A stretch of DNA of 33,811 nucleotides from NCBI GenBank assembly GCA_016193365.1, contig JACPSI010000100.1, positions 1 through 33,811 of the forward strand. The letters are read 5' to 3'. This stretch comes from Ignavibacteriales bacterium. Lineage in GTDB: Bacteria > Bacteroidota > Ignavibacteria > UBA10030. The notes below the pieces were generated by a model. It ran no database searches and had not been told where the DNA came from. It saw only the letters and a program-made list of their open reading frames with translations. Of the stretch, positions 23,193 through 32,563 are shown in pieces. Positions within the stretch are counted from its first letter, which is position 1. Every line of letters begins with the position of its first letter. The translations under genes were made by a program, and so were the position numbers.

Positions 23193-24065
23193 CTACTTTT
23201 TGGAAAGCTCCCGCATCTTCTCCGCCACTTCTTCCGGTTTCCACTCGTTGCTGATAATCGTTTCAACCAGTTTTCCATTTTTGTCGAGAATTGCCGTCCG
23301 GAGGTTATGGTTGAAAATGCCCCCTCGCTCATTCTGAATGAACATGTCGAAGCCGTCAGTGATCTTCATGATGGCATCCTCGTTTCCGGTGAGAAAATCC
23401 CAACGGGTAAAGTCTGCCCCATAGTTTTTGCCGTATTTTTTCAGAACGACAGGAGAATCGTGTTTCGTGTCGAAACTGATGCTCACGAGATGCCATTTTT
23501 CGGCGAGCGATGCGTCTTTTTTGAGTGTGCGTTGAATTCGCGCAAAGTAATCGCTCATGCGTATGCAAAAATCGGGGAGGGGGCAGCGCGTATAAATGAA
23601 CGTGACCGCAACGACTTTTCCTTTGAACGAGCTGAAGCGAACAGGACGGTTATCCTGATTTCGAAATTCAAGGTCCGGGAGCGGTTTCCCTTTTTGAAAC
23701 AGCCTTGCGATACGGATATCCTCTGCCGGCATCTCCTTGGGTGGTTCGCCTTTTCCAATGACAGAGAGCGTTTCGAGCCAGCTCTCCGACCGGGACACGG
23801 CGAGCGTTCCTTGAACCGAATCCCCGACGGAAACTCCAACAAACAACGTCGTGTCCTTGACTTTGAACGGCATCGTCATCGCCATCATATAGTTGGGAAT
23901 CTCCTCGTGAGAAATCATAATTCTTCTTGAGGCCGGATCTATGGATACAACCTCCCCTCTGACTTTAAACGTCACCAGGTCAACTTCTTTGCTCTTCTTC
24001 TCACAAGAGGTAAGGAGAACCACGCAGGCCGATAACAGAAAACTCTTTTTAATCATTGTTTTCAT
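23193..24065 (-). CDS. Lipoprotein fusing a CusF-like copper domain to a SCO1/SenC domain
   Basis: From the ATG at 24065 (290 residues) the protein opens with a lipobox signal ending LLTSC (Cys21). A CusF-like metal-binding domain follows (about 33-105): VRGEVVSIDPASRRIMISHE then MMAMTMPF, with His53, Met63 and Met65 in the places of the copper ligands. From about 125 comes a thioredoxin-fold SCO domain, with TRCPLPDFC (Cys161 and Cys167), LVSISFDTKHDSP, and His253 in FNHNLRT, the usual three copper ligands. Such proteins deliver copper to or reduce the CuA site of cytochrome oxidase or related enzymes in the periplasm. No oxidase genes are nearby. An ATG at 24056 is an alternative start. Earlier codons read through a palindromic repeat. 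Confidence 0.9.
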   Translation of the reverse strand: MKTMIKKSFLLSACVVLLTSCEKKSKEVDLVTFKVRGEVVSIDPASRRIMISHEEIPNYMMAMTMPFKVKDTTLFVGVSVGDSVQGTLAVSRSESWLETLSVIGKGEPPKEMPAEDIRIARLFQKGKPLPDLEFRNQDNRPVRFSSFKGKVVAVTFIYTRCPLPDFCIRMSDYFARIQRTLKKDASLAEKWHLVSISFDTKHDSPVVLKKYGKNYGADFTRWDFLTGNEDAIMKITDGFDMFIQNERGGIFNHNLRTAILDKNGKLVETIISNEWKPEEVAEKMRELSKK

Positions 24066-24078
24066 TAATCCGAAAATC

Positions 24079-24108
24079 TCCGCCAAAGGCGGATCCGCCT
24101 CCGGCGGA
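24079..24108. repeat. Two adjacent TCCGCC...GGCGGA palindromes
   Basis: TCCGCCAAAGGCGGA (24079-24093) and TCCGCCTCCGGCGGA (24094-24108) lie side by side just upstream of the SCO gene start. They are typical of short dispersed GC-rich palindromes. They could also form a hairpin between asd and the SCO gene. Confidence 0.7.
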
Positions 24109-24134
24109 CAGCAATCCATCAATCCCAGTGTACT

Positions 24135-25130
<996 letters not shown>

Positions 25131-25204
25131 AAGTGATCCTCCTGAGAAAAGAAGCGACGCTTCGATAAATGAACAACAAGAGCAGAAGCGTCACTTCTGC
25201 TCTT
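25131..25204 (-). promoter_or_regulatory. Attenuator-like hairpins between lysA and asd
   Basis: Read in the direction of transcription, the first hairpin pairs AAGAGCAGAAG with CTTCTGCTCTT (25204-25194 with 25188-25178) directly at the lysA stop. The second is GAAGCGTCGCTTC followed by TTTTC (25163-25147), just before the asd ribosome-binding site. GACGCTTC of the first (25192-25185) is exactly complementary to GAAGCGTC of the second (25163-25156), so the two structures are mutually exclusive. This fits a terminator/antiterminator switch. It does not show the conserved core of the lysine riboswitch. Confidence 0.45.
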
Positions 25205-26477
25205 AAACCAAATCCTCAAAAGTTTCGCGCTGACGAATAACTCGCACCCGATCACCGTTCACAAGAATTTCGGCGGGCCGTGGCCGCGCGTTATAATGAG
25301 ATGTATTCACAAACCCGTAGGCGCCCGCCGTCAGAACAGCCAGAACATCATTCGGCTTCACTTTCGTAAGCATCCGATCACGCGCCAGGAAATCTCCTGT
25401 CTCGCAAATAGGCCCGACGATGTCCACTTTTTCGCTTTCGTACGTTTCGATTCTCACGGGGACAATCTGGTGATGAGCGTTGTACAGGCTCGGGCGCAGC
25501 AAATCTGTCATACCGGCGTCCGTCACGACGAATTTTTTATTGCCGTTTTCTTTTGTATAAAGCACTTTCGTCACAAGAATCCCCGCATCCGCAACGACCG
25601 AACGGCCGGGCTCGAGCCAGACAGAACAACCTGTCTCCTGCAGGATGGGGAGGACGGAGGCCACAAACTCCGCCGGCGATGTCACGGAACCGCTCCCATG
25701 ATCCTCAACATGAAGCGCTTCATGCCGGATGGCATTTGCGTATTGAACACCAAACCCGCCTCCAAAGTCAATGTGCGAAATTCGAACGCCGGATTCATGC
25801 AATTTCGCCAGAAATTGGACGACAAACTTTGCAGTCTCTATGAAGGGCTCTGTTTTCGTAATCTGTGACCCGATATGCGTATGGAGTCCGATGACCTCGA
25901 CCGACGGAAGGGAAAGGGCATGGCGGAAGGCATCAAGCGCCTGTGATGAATCAATGCCAAACTTGTTTGAATGCAAGCCCGTGGTGATGTACGGATGGCT
26001 TTGTGCGTCAATGTCCGGGTTGATGCGGAGGGAAACGCGAGCTGTCGTGTTTAAACGAAGGGCAACGCGCGAAATAAGCTGGAGTTCCTGGTGCGACTCT
26101 GCGTTGAGGGAAAAAACTTTTTGGGCGAGTGCATACTCAATTTCGTCCTCGCGCTTCCCGACTCCCGCGAAAGCAATTTTTTCAGGAGGGAATCCCGCCT
26201 TTAATGCAAGGAACAATTCCCCCGCAGAGACAACGTCGGCGCCCGCGCCTTCCTCTGCCAGGAGTTTCAGGATGTGAAGATTGGAGTTGGCTTTGAGAGC
26301 GTAGCACGTGACGTGGTCGGTCGATCCAAAGGCGGAATCAATCGACTTGTAGTTCTCGACAATTTGATTTCGGCTGTAGAGGTACAAAGGCGTTCCGTAC
26401 TCTTCGACGAGTTCGAGGATGGGAATATCTTCACACAACAACTCATTCTCTTTATACAGAAAATAACGCACAGTCAA
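25203..26477 (-). CDS. lysA: Diaminopimelate decarboxylase
   Basis: This PLP enzyme converts meso-diaminopimelate to L-lysine, the last step of lysine synthesis. The 424-residue protein has VTCYALKANSNLHILK with the PLP lysine Lys62. It also has HTHIGSQI and DFGGGFGVQY (phosphate-binding glycines), then WLEPGRSVVADAG, GPICETGDFLARDR with the substrate-activating Cys, and GAYGFVNTSHYNARPRPAE. The first usable codon is TTG at 26477, overlapping the upstream stop as TTGA (26474-26477). A GTG at 26471 is the alternative start. Either implies translational coupling to the DUF1611 gene. An attenuator-like hairpin starts at the stop codon. Confidence 0.96.
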   Translation of the reverse strand: MTVRYFLYKENELLCEDIPILELVEEYGTPLYLYSRNQIVENYKSIDSAFGSTDHVTCYALKANSNLHILKLLAEEGAGADVVSAGELFLALKAGFPPEKIAFAGVGKREDEIEYALAQKVFSLNAESHQELQLISRVALRLNTTARVSLRINPDIDAQSHPYITTGLHSNKFGIDSSQALDAFRHALSLPSVEVIGLHTHIGSQITKTEPFIETAKFVVQFLAKLHESGVRISHIDFGGGFGVQYANAIRHEALHVEDHGSGSVTSPAEFVASVLPILQETGCSVWLEPGRSVVADAGILVTKVLYTKENGNKKFVVTDAGMTDLLRPSLYNAHHQIVPVRIETYESEKVDIVGPICETGDFLARDRMLTKVKPNDVLAVLTAGAYGFVNTSHYNARPRPAEILVNGDRVRVIRQRETFEDLV

Positions 26478-27532
26478 TCGCTCACGGTTGAAAAATATTC
26501 CAGGATAGCGTCAGCCAATTTGGCGCCTCCGAAACGAAATGTGTCGACTGCCGGCAACCCTGTTTCGCGTTCGATTCTTTCAGACCACTCCTTTGATTCG
26601 TCGTCTGAAAGCCCGACAGAGCTTACTCCAATGCCTACGACTTTTGTTTGGCGAAAGAATTGCACAGTCTCCTCATGCAGTCTGATAACTTTTTTGAGGT
26701 CGGGAAGAGGAAGTCCATAATCGTCCTTTACACGCGTGGGCTGATGGCAAAGGATCATTGCGTCGGGCATCGTTCCGTGGATTAATCCAAGTGTGACGCC
26801 GGAATAGCCCATGTGAGTCAATGCGCCCTGTCCTTCAACAAGGACATACTCATAACCTTCAGCGATGGAACGGTCAACGTCTAGCTCTATGCATCCCGCC
26901 GTATAATCGCTGATAATCGAATCCACGGGAATACCGCGCCCTCGTATCAACATTCCGGTCTGGCCAGTGGCGACGAAATCTGCCTTGAGGCCGCGTTTTG
27001 CGAATTCCTGATGAACCTGAAGGATGGTCGTCATTTTGCCGATGTTGCAATCAGTACCGACCGTCAGGATAACTTTTGCTTTTCGTTGACGCCACGTTCC
27101 TTTTGAAACGACTTCGGATTCCGGCGTGATTTTCCTGTAGTCGGTGAGGGTGACTCCCTGCCTTTTGGCCAGAGAAGAGAATTCCGGGTCGTCGGATAAA
27201 ATCGTGTGAAGGCCGCTGAGGATGTGGAGCCTCTGCTCAAGAGCAGTTTTTATAAGCGTCCTCCACGCGTCCGGGAGCCGTCCGCCCGTCGGCGCAATAC
27301 CGATGAGCAAATGTGTCGGCTGGTAAGTCAATCCTTCCTCAAGACTGCTCACCACCGGAATGTCCCCGCCGTAGCCGAGCACTTTTTGTGCCGTCATTCC
27401 TGCTTTTGTGCTATCGATGACCGCAACAACCTGATCTCTCAGATAAGCGATTGCGCCGTTGGCGGTTTTCGACTTAAGCGGGCTGAACCTCCCCTCAGCA
27501 AGGACAAGTAGTTTTCGACGGTCGAGGCTCAT
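26474..27532 (-). CDS. DUF1611 family protein, DgcN-like
   Basis: This 352-residue cytoplasmic protein has the DUF1611 layout. An N-terminal Rossmann-like part (about 1-140) with THLLIGIAPTGGRLPD is followed by a P-loop domain opening with VGTDCNIGKMTT (residues 158-169). Then come VATGQTGMLIRGRGIPVD, VLVEGQGALTHMGYSGVTLG and HQPTRVKDDYGLPLPDL. One family member, DgcN, has been reported as a D-glutamate N-acetyltransferase in D-glutamate breakdown. Whether this protein has that activity is not shown, and the usual partner DgcA (an enolase-superfamily enzyme) is absent here. It overlaps the M50 gene upstream by ATGA and lysA downstream by TTGA, so it sits in one tight operon with lysA. Confidence 0.88.
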   Translation of the reverse strand: MSLDRRKLLVLAEGRFSPLKSKTANGAIAYLRDQVVAVIDSTKAGMTAQKVLGYGGDIPVVSSLEEGLTYQPTHLLIGIAPTGGRLPDAWRTLIKTALEQRLHILSGLHTILSDDPEFSSLAKRQGVTLTDYRKITPESEVVSKGTWRQRKAKVILTVGTDCNIGKMTTILQVHQEFAKRGLKADFVATGQTGMLIRGRGIPVDSIISDYTAGCIELDVDRSIAEGYEYVLVEGQGALTHMGYSGVTLGLIHGTMPDAMILCHQPTRVKDDYGLPLPDLKKVIRLHEETVQFFRQTKVVGIGVSSVGLSDDESKEWSERIERETGLPAVDTFRFGGAKLADAILEYFSTVSD

Positions 27533-28194
27533 GACAACATGTTGATCAACAATACGTAAGGCACAAGGATAAACTGAACAGTCGAGACGACGGCATCACG
27601 GACGGGTTGGAGTCTCATGAGGAGAATAATGATAAGAATCCCGGCAAAGCCGATTTGGCGATAGCGTTCTCCAAGCTGAGGCGGCAAAAGCGAAGAGACG
27701 ACGTGGGAGCCGTCCAGCGGTGGAACGGGAATCAGGTTAAACACTGCCAGATAAATATTCATCGCGATTCCATAAGAAAACATCTGAGTGAAGAACATCG
27801 AAGAATATTGGAGCACGCCAATGTTTTCTCCTTCCACGTCGCCCGTGAACTTCGTGAACAGGACGTAGAGAATTGAGCACGCAAGCGCTATGAGAAGGTT
27901 TGAGACCGGGCCAACGACCGATACGAGAATATCATCCCTGCGATAATTGCTGAAATGCATCGGGTTGACGGGAACCGGCTTTGCCCATGCGATGAAAACG
28001 GTTCCTGCCGCGATGTACGACATCAACGGGACGAGGATGGAGCCAACGGGGTCGATATGAGGAATCGGGTTCAGAGTAAGCCGTCCGAGGTCACGTGCGG
28101 TTGGATCGCCCAGCTTCAAGGCCATCCAGCCGTGCGAGATCTCGTGAATGACGATGGAGAACAAAAGGATAGGCAAAACGTAGAGATTTTCCAT
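27529..28194 (-). CDS. Site-2 protease family (M50) membrane metallopeptidase
   Basis: This 221-residue, multi-pass inner-membrane zinc protease belongs to the short M50 type without a PDZ domain. The zinc motif HEISH is at residues 17-21 in the first helix. The third ligand, Asp161, lies in NLIPVPPLDGSHVV, the standard NPxPxLDGxH form. The segment between them includes AKPVPVNPMHF and VVGPVSNLLIALA, also typical. Substrates of this subfamily are mostly unknown. Its stop overlaps the start of the DUF1611 gene (27529-27532), placing it at the head of the lysA cluster. A hairpin repeat lies just upstream. Confidence 0.93.
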   Translation of the reverse strand: MENLYVLPILLFSIVIHEISHGWMALKLGDPTARDLGRLTLNPIPHIDPVGSILVPLMSYIAAGTVFIAWAKPVPVNPMHFSNYRRDDILVSVVGPVSNLLIALACSILYVLFTKFTGDVEGENIGVLQYSSMFFTQMFSYGIAMNIYLAVFNLIPVPPLDGSHVVSSLLPPQLGERYRQIGFAGILIIILLMRLQPVRDAVVSTVQFILVPYVLLINMLS

Positions 28195-28503
28195 GGAACC
28201 CTTAGATTAAAGACCTTCCGAAGGGTCTCAAAGCCGCCACACAGAACTTCGGAAGGTTTTATTGTTTATCTACTTTATGAAAAAAAGGCAAGGAATTCAA
28301 GGTAATGTGTCTCACATTGTGCGGCACTCTTTTTGTTATGCGACGAACCTAAGGAAATTGTCAGTTAGAGACCGGCACGATGGTTCGGCAAATGCCTTGA
28401 ACGCCGACAACTTTGATGGAAGGATTTGCTTAGTTATCGACTTGAGGCAATCCCGACTTCCTCTGCGACTTCAAGGTCCAATTGTAATGCGGCAGGAGCT
28501 GCA
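28195..28503. other. Intergenic stretch with an ACCTTCSGAAGGT-type hairpin, no gene seen
   Basis: This 309-bp space lies between the end of xerD and the start of the M50 gene. Inverted arms ACCTTCCGAAG (28213-28223) and CTTCGGAAGGT (28247-28257) form an 11-bp hairpin with a 23-bp loop. It is the third locus of this repeat family. The rest shows no credible gene or strong promoter. Confidence 0.6.
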
Positions 28504-29424
28504 TCAGCCTCGCGGATGAAACGTGCGATGAACCTCCTTAAGGTATTCCCGGTCGATGTGCGTGTAGATCTGCGTTGTGGAAATATCGGCGTGGCCCAGC
28601 ATCTCCTGAACTGCGCGGAGGTCTGCGCCGCCTTCGAGAAGGTGGGTCGCAAAAGAATGTCGGAACGTGTGGGGGTGGACTTCTTTTTGGATTTTTGCAA
28701 GCCGCGCATACTTCGCGACCATATCCCAGATGGCCGCTCTCGAGATCCTCTTTCCGCGCGCATTAAGGAAAACATAATTCACAGAGGAACCTCTCTTCGC
28801 CAGGCTCACGCGCACGTCCCTCCGATACCTCTCCACCCATTTCCTCGCAGACTTTCCAATGGGTACGAGCCGCTCCTTGGAGCCCTTGCCGTACACGAGG
28901 ATTAATCCATCCTTGAAGAGAAGGTTGGGTTCCTTGAGGCTTATCGGCTCCGTGACTCTCACTCCGGTGGCATACAACACTTCGAGGATTGCCCGGTCAC
29001 GCACACCCAGCGGCTGATGGACATCGGGCTGTTTGAAAATTTCATCGATTTCATGGACAGTTAGAACTTCTGGAAGTTTTCTTGTGCGCTTGGGTGGTTC
29101 AAGGTTTTCTGTGGGGTCATTCTTGGCTTCCTGCTCCGCAACCAAAAAACGATGGAATCCACGAACGGCAGAGATATGACGGGCGATGCTCCGCGGGGCT
29201 AAGCCGCTCTTGTGCAGACGATGAATGAATTTGCTCACGGAATCTTCCGTTGCCTGGACGGCGTTGGTGATGGAATTCCTTTTCAGGAAATCCGAGTACT
29301 TTACTAGGTCGAAGTTATACGAGGAGAGAGAGCGCGGGCTGAGGTTCTTTTCTAAACGGAGGAATTCGAAATATCGGTCGAGCTGTCGTTCAATGTCCGT
29401 CAACGTTGAATGCCTCGCAGGCAT
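28504..29424 (-). CDS. xerD: XerC/XerD-type tyrosine recombinase
   Basis: This 306-residue recombinase is of the kind that resolves chromosome dimers at dif. An N-terminal SAM-like domain (about 10-100) is followed by a catalytic domain with Arg156 in YATGVRVTE, Lys180/Lys183 in VYGKGSKERLVP, His252 and Arg255 in HPHTFRHSFATHLLEGG, His278 in MLGHAD, and the nucleophile Tyr287 in QIYTHI. The length and the HPHTFRHSFATHLL block match chromosomal XerC/D. A small oddity is TEPISLKEPNLLF where most homologues read SELxxLxxxDL, which does not touch catalytic residues. XerC and XerD are hard to tell apart by eye, so the symbol is provisional. It follows the SSS symporter by 18 bp. Confidence 0.9.
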   Translation of the reverse strand: MPARHSTLTDIERQLDRYFEFLRLEKNLSPRSLSSYNFDLVKYSDFLKRNSITNAVQATEDSVSKFIHRLHKSGLAPRSIARHISAVRGFHRFLVAEQEAKNDPTENLEPPKRTRKLPEVLTVHEIDEIFKQPDVHQPLGVRDRAILEVLYATGVRVTEPISLKEPNLLFKDGLILVYGKGSKERLVPIGKSARKWVERYRRDVRVSLAKRGSSVNYVFLNARGKRISRAAIWDMVAKYARLAKIQKEVHPHTFRHSFATHLLEGGADLRAVQEMLGHADISTTQIYTHIDREYLKEVHRTFHPRG

Positions 29425-29442
29425 TTCTGCGCCTCGAGGTTC

Positions 29443-30900
29443 TCAATAAGAAGAGGTGTTCCTGCGGGACAGGGAGCTCAACAAACCGCCCACGAGAAGC
29501 GTTGCAATTACGCCGGTCATCGTAAACCACGTCCACGCAACGAGTTTCAGCGTAATGACGGTGACCATCACAAGAATCCCCGCTACAAACCCCCCGAGCG
29601 CGTCTTCCTGAGTGGGTTTTTTGAAAAGGACACCAAGAAGAAACGTCCCCAGCAACCCGCCGTACGTAAACGAGGCGATACTAAGAGCAAGCTCGACGAC
29701 GGCTTGCCCGCTGGCCATAAAGAAGAAAGCTGAGGCTACAAGGATTCCGCAAAACATCATTGTAAAGTAACGTGAGACCTTCAGAGCACGCTCGTCGCTC
29801 AGATGAGCCCCGAATATCGGGCGGTACAAATCGAGCACGAGCGATGAGGACATCGAACTCATCGAACCGGAGAGCGTGGAGAGGGCGGCTGCCAGCAATC
29901 CGGCAATGATCAGTCCTGAGAGCCCCTGGGGCAACCCCTCGATAATAAATTTTGGAAAAATTTCATCGGCTCTGTTTAATCCCAAGTCCGAAACGGAGGC
30001 TCCGCCGTAGTGCCCATAAAGTAAAAGCCCAACCGTGAGGAATATGGCAAACTGAAAAATAATGATAACCCCGCTGCCGATGAGCGCCTTTTGGCCTTGC
30101 GCAAGGGATTTTACCGTCAGGAGGCGCTGGACGATGAGCTGGTCAGTGCCGTGGGAAGCCATCGAAAGGAATCCGCCGCCCAAAAGTCCTGCCAGGAGCG
30201 TGTAAGGTTGCTGGAAGAAGCTTTCAAAACTCAGGTTGAAAGCGCTAAATTTCCCAGCTGTTGAAGCCGCTTGTGTGATTCCAGACCAACCCTCAGGATG
30301 CGAAAAAATCATTACGAGAGCTGCCGTTATCGCCCCGCCAAGGTAAATGACCATTTGCAGCGCATCCACCCACACTATCCCGCGCACTCCCCCCACGTAT
30401 GTATATGCGAGCGCCACAAGAGCCAAGATGAGTATTGCCGTCGGGTAGTCGACATCCAACACGAGCTTCAACGGGATTGCTGTTGCGAACAGCCGCACGC
30501 CGTCCGCAGCGACGCGTGTAAACATGAACACGATGGATGCAAACCTCCGGGTTTTGACGCCAAACCGGGATTCGAGAAACGCGTATGCGGTCGAAAGTTC
30601 TCCCTTGTAGTAGGATGGAAGCAGAAGGAAGCTTACGGCAATTCTCCCAAGGAGATATCCGACTGTCAACTGAATAAAATTTAGATTGGTCAGATAGGCG
30701 ACGCCCGGTATACTGATGACCGTCAGCGCGCTCGTTTCAGCGGCAACAATGGAAAAACACACCACCCACCAGGGAATGGTTTCTTTGCCGAGGAAGTAAT
30801 CCTGGACAGTCTGTTGCTTTCCGCCCCGCCAAATGCCAAACGCGACAACACCGGCGATGTAAGTTCCGACAACCACGTAATCGATGACGGAGAATCCCAT
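29443..30900 (-). CDS. Sodium:solute symporter (SSS family)
   Basis: This 485-residue inner-membrane transporter has about 13 helices. Family features include DYVVVGTYIAGVVAFGIW in helix 1, the early QDYFLGKETIPWWVVCFSIV with AAETSALTVISIPG (Na+-site region of helix 1-2), TYVGGVRGIVWVDALQMVIY, and SMASHGTDQLIVQRLLTVK. LAAALSTLSGSMSSMSSSLV in the central helix supplies the Ser pair for Na+. The substrate may be a sugar, vitamin, proline or organic acid and cannot be read from sequence. It precedes xerD by 18 bp and follows the STAS gene by 62 bp. Confidence 0.93.
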   Translation of the reverse strand: MGFSVIDYVVVGTYIAGVVAFGIWRGGKQQTVQDYFLGKETIPWWVVCFSIVAAETSALTVISIPGVAYLTNLNFIQLTVGYLLGRIAVSFLLLPSYYKGELSTAYAFLESRFGVKTRRFASIVFMFTRVAADGVRLFATAIPLKLVLDVDYPTAILILALVALAYTYVGGVRGIVWVDALQMVIYLGGAITAALVMIFSHPEGWSGITQAASTAGKFSAFNLSFESFFQQPYTLLAGLLGGGFLSMASHGTDQLIVQRLLTVKSLAQGQKALIGSGVIIIFQFAIFLTVGLLLYGHYGGASVSDLGLNRADEIFPKFIIEGLPQGLSGLIIAGLLAAALSTLSGSMSSMSSSLVLDLYRPIFGAHLSDERALKVSRYFTMMFCGILVASAFFFMASGQAVVELALSIASFTYGGLLGTFLLGVLFKKPTQEDALGGFVAGILVMVTVITLKLVAWTWFTMTGVIATLLVGGLLSSLSRRNTSSY

Positions 30901-30962
30901 CGTCGGATTTTTCTATGTTGAGCGGGGATGTGGGACGAAATGAAAAGCGGTGAAGCAGGGAT

Positions 30963-31295
30963 TCACGATCGAAGGGCTTTGGTCACAGTATCATGAATGC
31001 GGAATGCCCGGTCGAGGTGCGAGATGCGTATGAGAGAAAGTACTTTCTTTTGCAATCCAGCGAGCTTGACGACCCCTCCGTTTTCACGCATTTTACGTTC
31101 GGCGATCAGCAACGCGCTGAGGCCGCTGCTGTCGCAGAATTCAACGTCCGTGAGGTCAACGACGAGCTCTTTGAGCTGGGGGGTGCAGAGAATGAGGAAC
31201 TCCCCTTTCAATTCAGGCGAGATGCTGGAATCGAGCTTGCGTTCCTTCAGCCGGAAGACGACTGCACTGCCGTTTTTCTTGACATCGAATTGCAT
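30963..31295 (-). CDS. STAS-domain anti-sigma factor antagonist
   Basis: This 110-residue protein consists of one STAS domain. Its core strand-helix motif is LVVDLTDVEFCDSSGLSALL. Ser56 in DSSG is the residue phosphorylated in SpoIIAA/RsbV-type antagonists, where the unphosphorylated form sequesters an anti-sigma kinase and frees a sigma factor. No RsbW-like kinase or PP2C phosphatase gene lies in the window, so its partners are elsewhere or it belongs to another signalling switch. It lies between the GT9-like gene (16 bp upstream) and the SSS symporter. Confidence 0.9.
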   Translation of the reverse strand: MQFDVKKNGSAVVFRLKERKLDSSISPELKGEFLILCTPQLKELVVDLTDVEFCDSSGLSALLIAERKMRENGGVVKLAGLQKKVLSLIRISHLDRAFRIHDTVTKALRS

Positions 31296-31311
31296 ACGCG
31301 AAGGGTATCAG

Positions 31312-31851
31312 TTAAAACATCTCAAGGCAATTCAAAAACGTTTTGTACGCGAACGAGCTGTTCGACCTGGCACGTGTCTGAATCTGAAAATTGTAAAACT
31401 GGTCGGCGTGCGTCTTTGCAAACCCCACTCGCAGGGGTGCATTGGAGGCTCTGCACAAAAAAGCGCTCGGGAGAGCGAAGTTCACATTGAGGTCGAAAGC
31501 CACATCGAATGTACTCCTTTTCAGCTTTCTAAGCAAATCTCCGCTGGGCACATACCATGCATTGATGTCGCGGGGAGTGAACGTGACGGTTGAAATTTTT
31601 TCATGCATGCGCAACCCGCCGAGAAGGTCGTCGCGCCCCACGACGAGAAGGTTGCCCGACGTAAATCGCCGCGCGAGATACTTGATGACGCCGGAAAGCG
31701 ATTCGGAGTCCGTGACGGTTTCCGGAAAAATGACGAGAGCCTGGTCAGCGCGGTTGACGGCTTCTGTAAACCGGACCACGGGGTCTTTCATTTTTCGAAA
31801 ATGAAAACGCGAATATGAAATGCCAACATTCAGCCTGAGGTCATCGAACAT
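31312..31851 (-). CDS. Glycosyltransferase-9-like protein, short, function unknown
   Basis: This 179-residue protein shows similarity in pattern to the N-terminal half of heptosyltransferase-type (GT9) proteins. It has VNRADQALVIFPETVTD, LLVVGRDDL, and the segment FDVAFDLNVNFALPSAFLCR followed by NAPLRVGFA, like the FDLAIDL...SGAPxRIGF block of the family. A normal GT9 enzyme is about 320-350 residues. The C-terminal nucleotide-sugar half is missing here, so it is either a family of short relatives or a non-catalytic protein. It lies between an outer-membrane barrel gene (21 bp upstream) and the STAS gene, and is probably co-transcribed. Confidence 0.6.
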   Translation of the reverse strand: MFDDLRLNVGISYSRFHFRKMKDPVVRFTEAVNRADQALVIFPETVTDSESLSGVIKYLARRFTSGNLLVVGRDDLLGGLRMHEKISTVTFTPRDINAWYVPSGDLLRKLKRSTFDVAFDLNVNFALPSAFLCRASNAPLRVGFAKTHADQFYNFQIQTRARSNSSFAYKTFLNCLEMF

Positions 31852-31872
31852 GGGTGCGGTGGCGGTGTCGTG

Positions 31873-32532
31873 TTACTTCTTTTTCCCTCGCATTGCCTCA
31901 AGAAGTTTCGTGATGAAATCCTGGTCGAAGAAGTAATAACGGAATTCGAGGCCCGCACGAATGAAGGAATCGTTGGCGCCTCCGCTTTTCCTCCCGTCGA
32001 GTTTGTCGGTGTTGGTAATCACGTACTCGCCCGACGCTGTAACGGACATGAACTCACTCAGGAAGAAATCGAACCCGACACCACCAGAATACACAATATC
32101 GATTTTATCTTCTGAAGGTGTGAGAAGGTCGGGGCCCCGCGGGTCATAATACAGCCCTCCAATGCCCGCGAAAACAAACGGATTGAATGAGTCGTGAGGC
32201 AGGAGATCGCCGCTCACGTAGAAATTTCCTGACAGGAGCATAGAGATGTAATCCGTGCCGTTTTCTTTCCAACCGATCTGTCCGCCGGCGAAGTTTGCCC
32301 GCACTCCGAGGTGCTCCATCACGGACCAACTGACACCCAATCCTCCTCCAAATTTTGGGGCAGCCTCGAGTGCCTTGAGATCGATGGTACCTTTGTCGTC
32401 TGTAACGAGGATGTAGGTTGACCCGCCGAATCCAATTCCAAACTTGCCGCTGCGCAGCTGGCTCTGAGCACCACCGGTCAACAGAAACGCCGCAACAACA
32501 ACCAGGCTGCATCGCGAAATGAGTTTTTTCAT
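31873..32532 (-). CDS. Outer-membrane beta-barrel protein
   Basis: This 219-residue protein starts with a signal peptide (MKKLISRCSLVVVAAFLLTGGAQS). The ATG at 32532 has an AGAGGAAC site upstream. The mature part consists of alternating strands with glycine and aromatic residues: KFGIGFGGSTYILV, GGGLGVSWSVMEHLGVRAN, NPFVFAGIGGLYY, SGGVGFDFFLSEFMSVTASG and FIRAGLEFRYYF. This is the pattern of small OmpA/OmpW-like eight-stranded barrels. The family is recognised only in this broad sense. It has an unusual basic C-terminal tail (AMRGKKK) after the last strand. It lies 31 bp after ligA. Confidence 0.8.
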   Translation of the reverse strand: MKKLISRCSLVVVAAFLLTGGAQSQLRSGKFGIGFGGSTYILVTDDKGTIDLKALEAAPKFGGGLGVSWSVMEHLGVRANFAGGQIGWKENGTDYISMLLSGNFYVSGDLLPHDSFNPFVFAGIGGLYYDPRGPDLLTPSEDKIDIVYSGGVGFDFFLSEFMSVTASGEYVITNTDKLDGRKSGGANDSFIRAGLEFRYYFFDQDFITKLLEAMRGKKK

Positions 32533-32563
32533 ATGTTCCTCTTATTAGTGAAGAGAATAGGCA

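Noticed and set aside
25131-25204. Lysine riboswitch
   Set aside because: The 72-bp leader is too short and lacks the conserved five-helix core.
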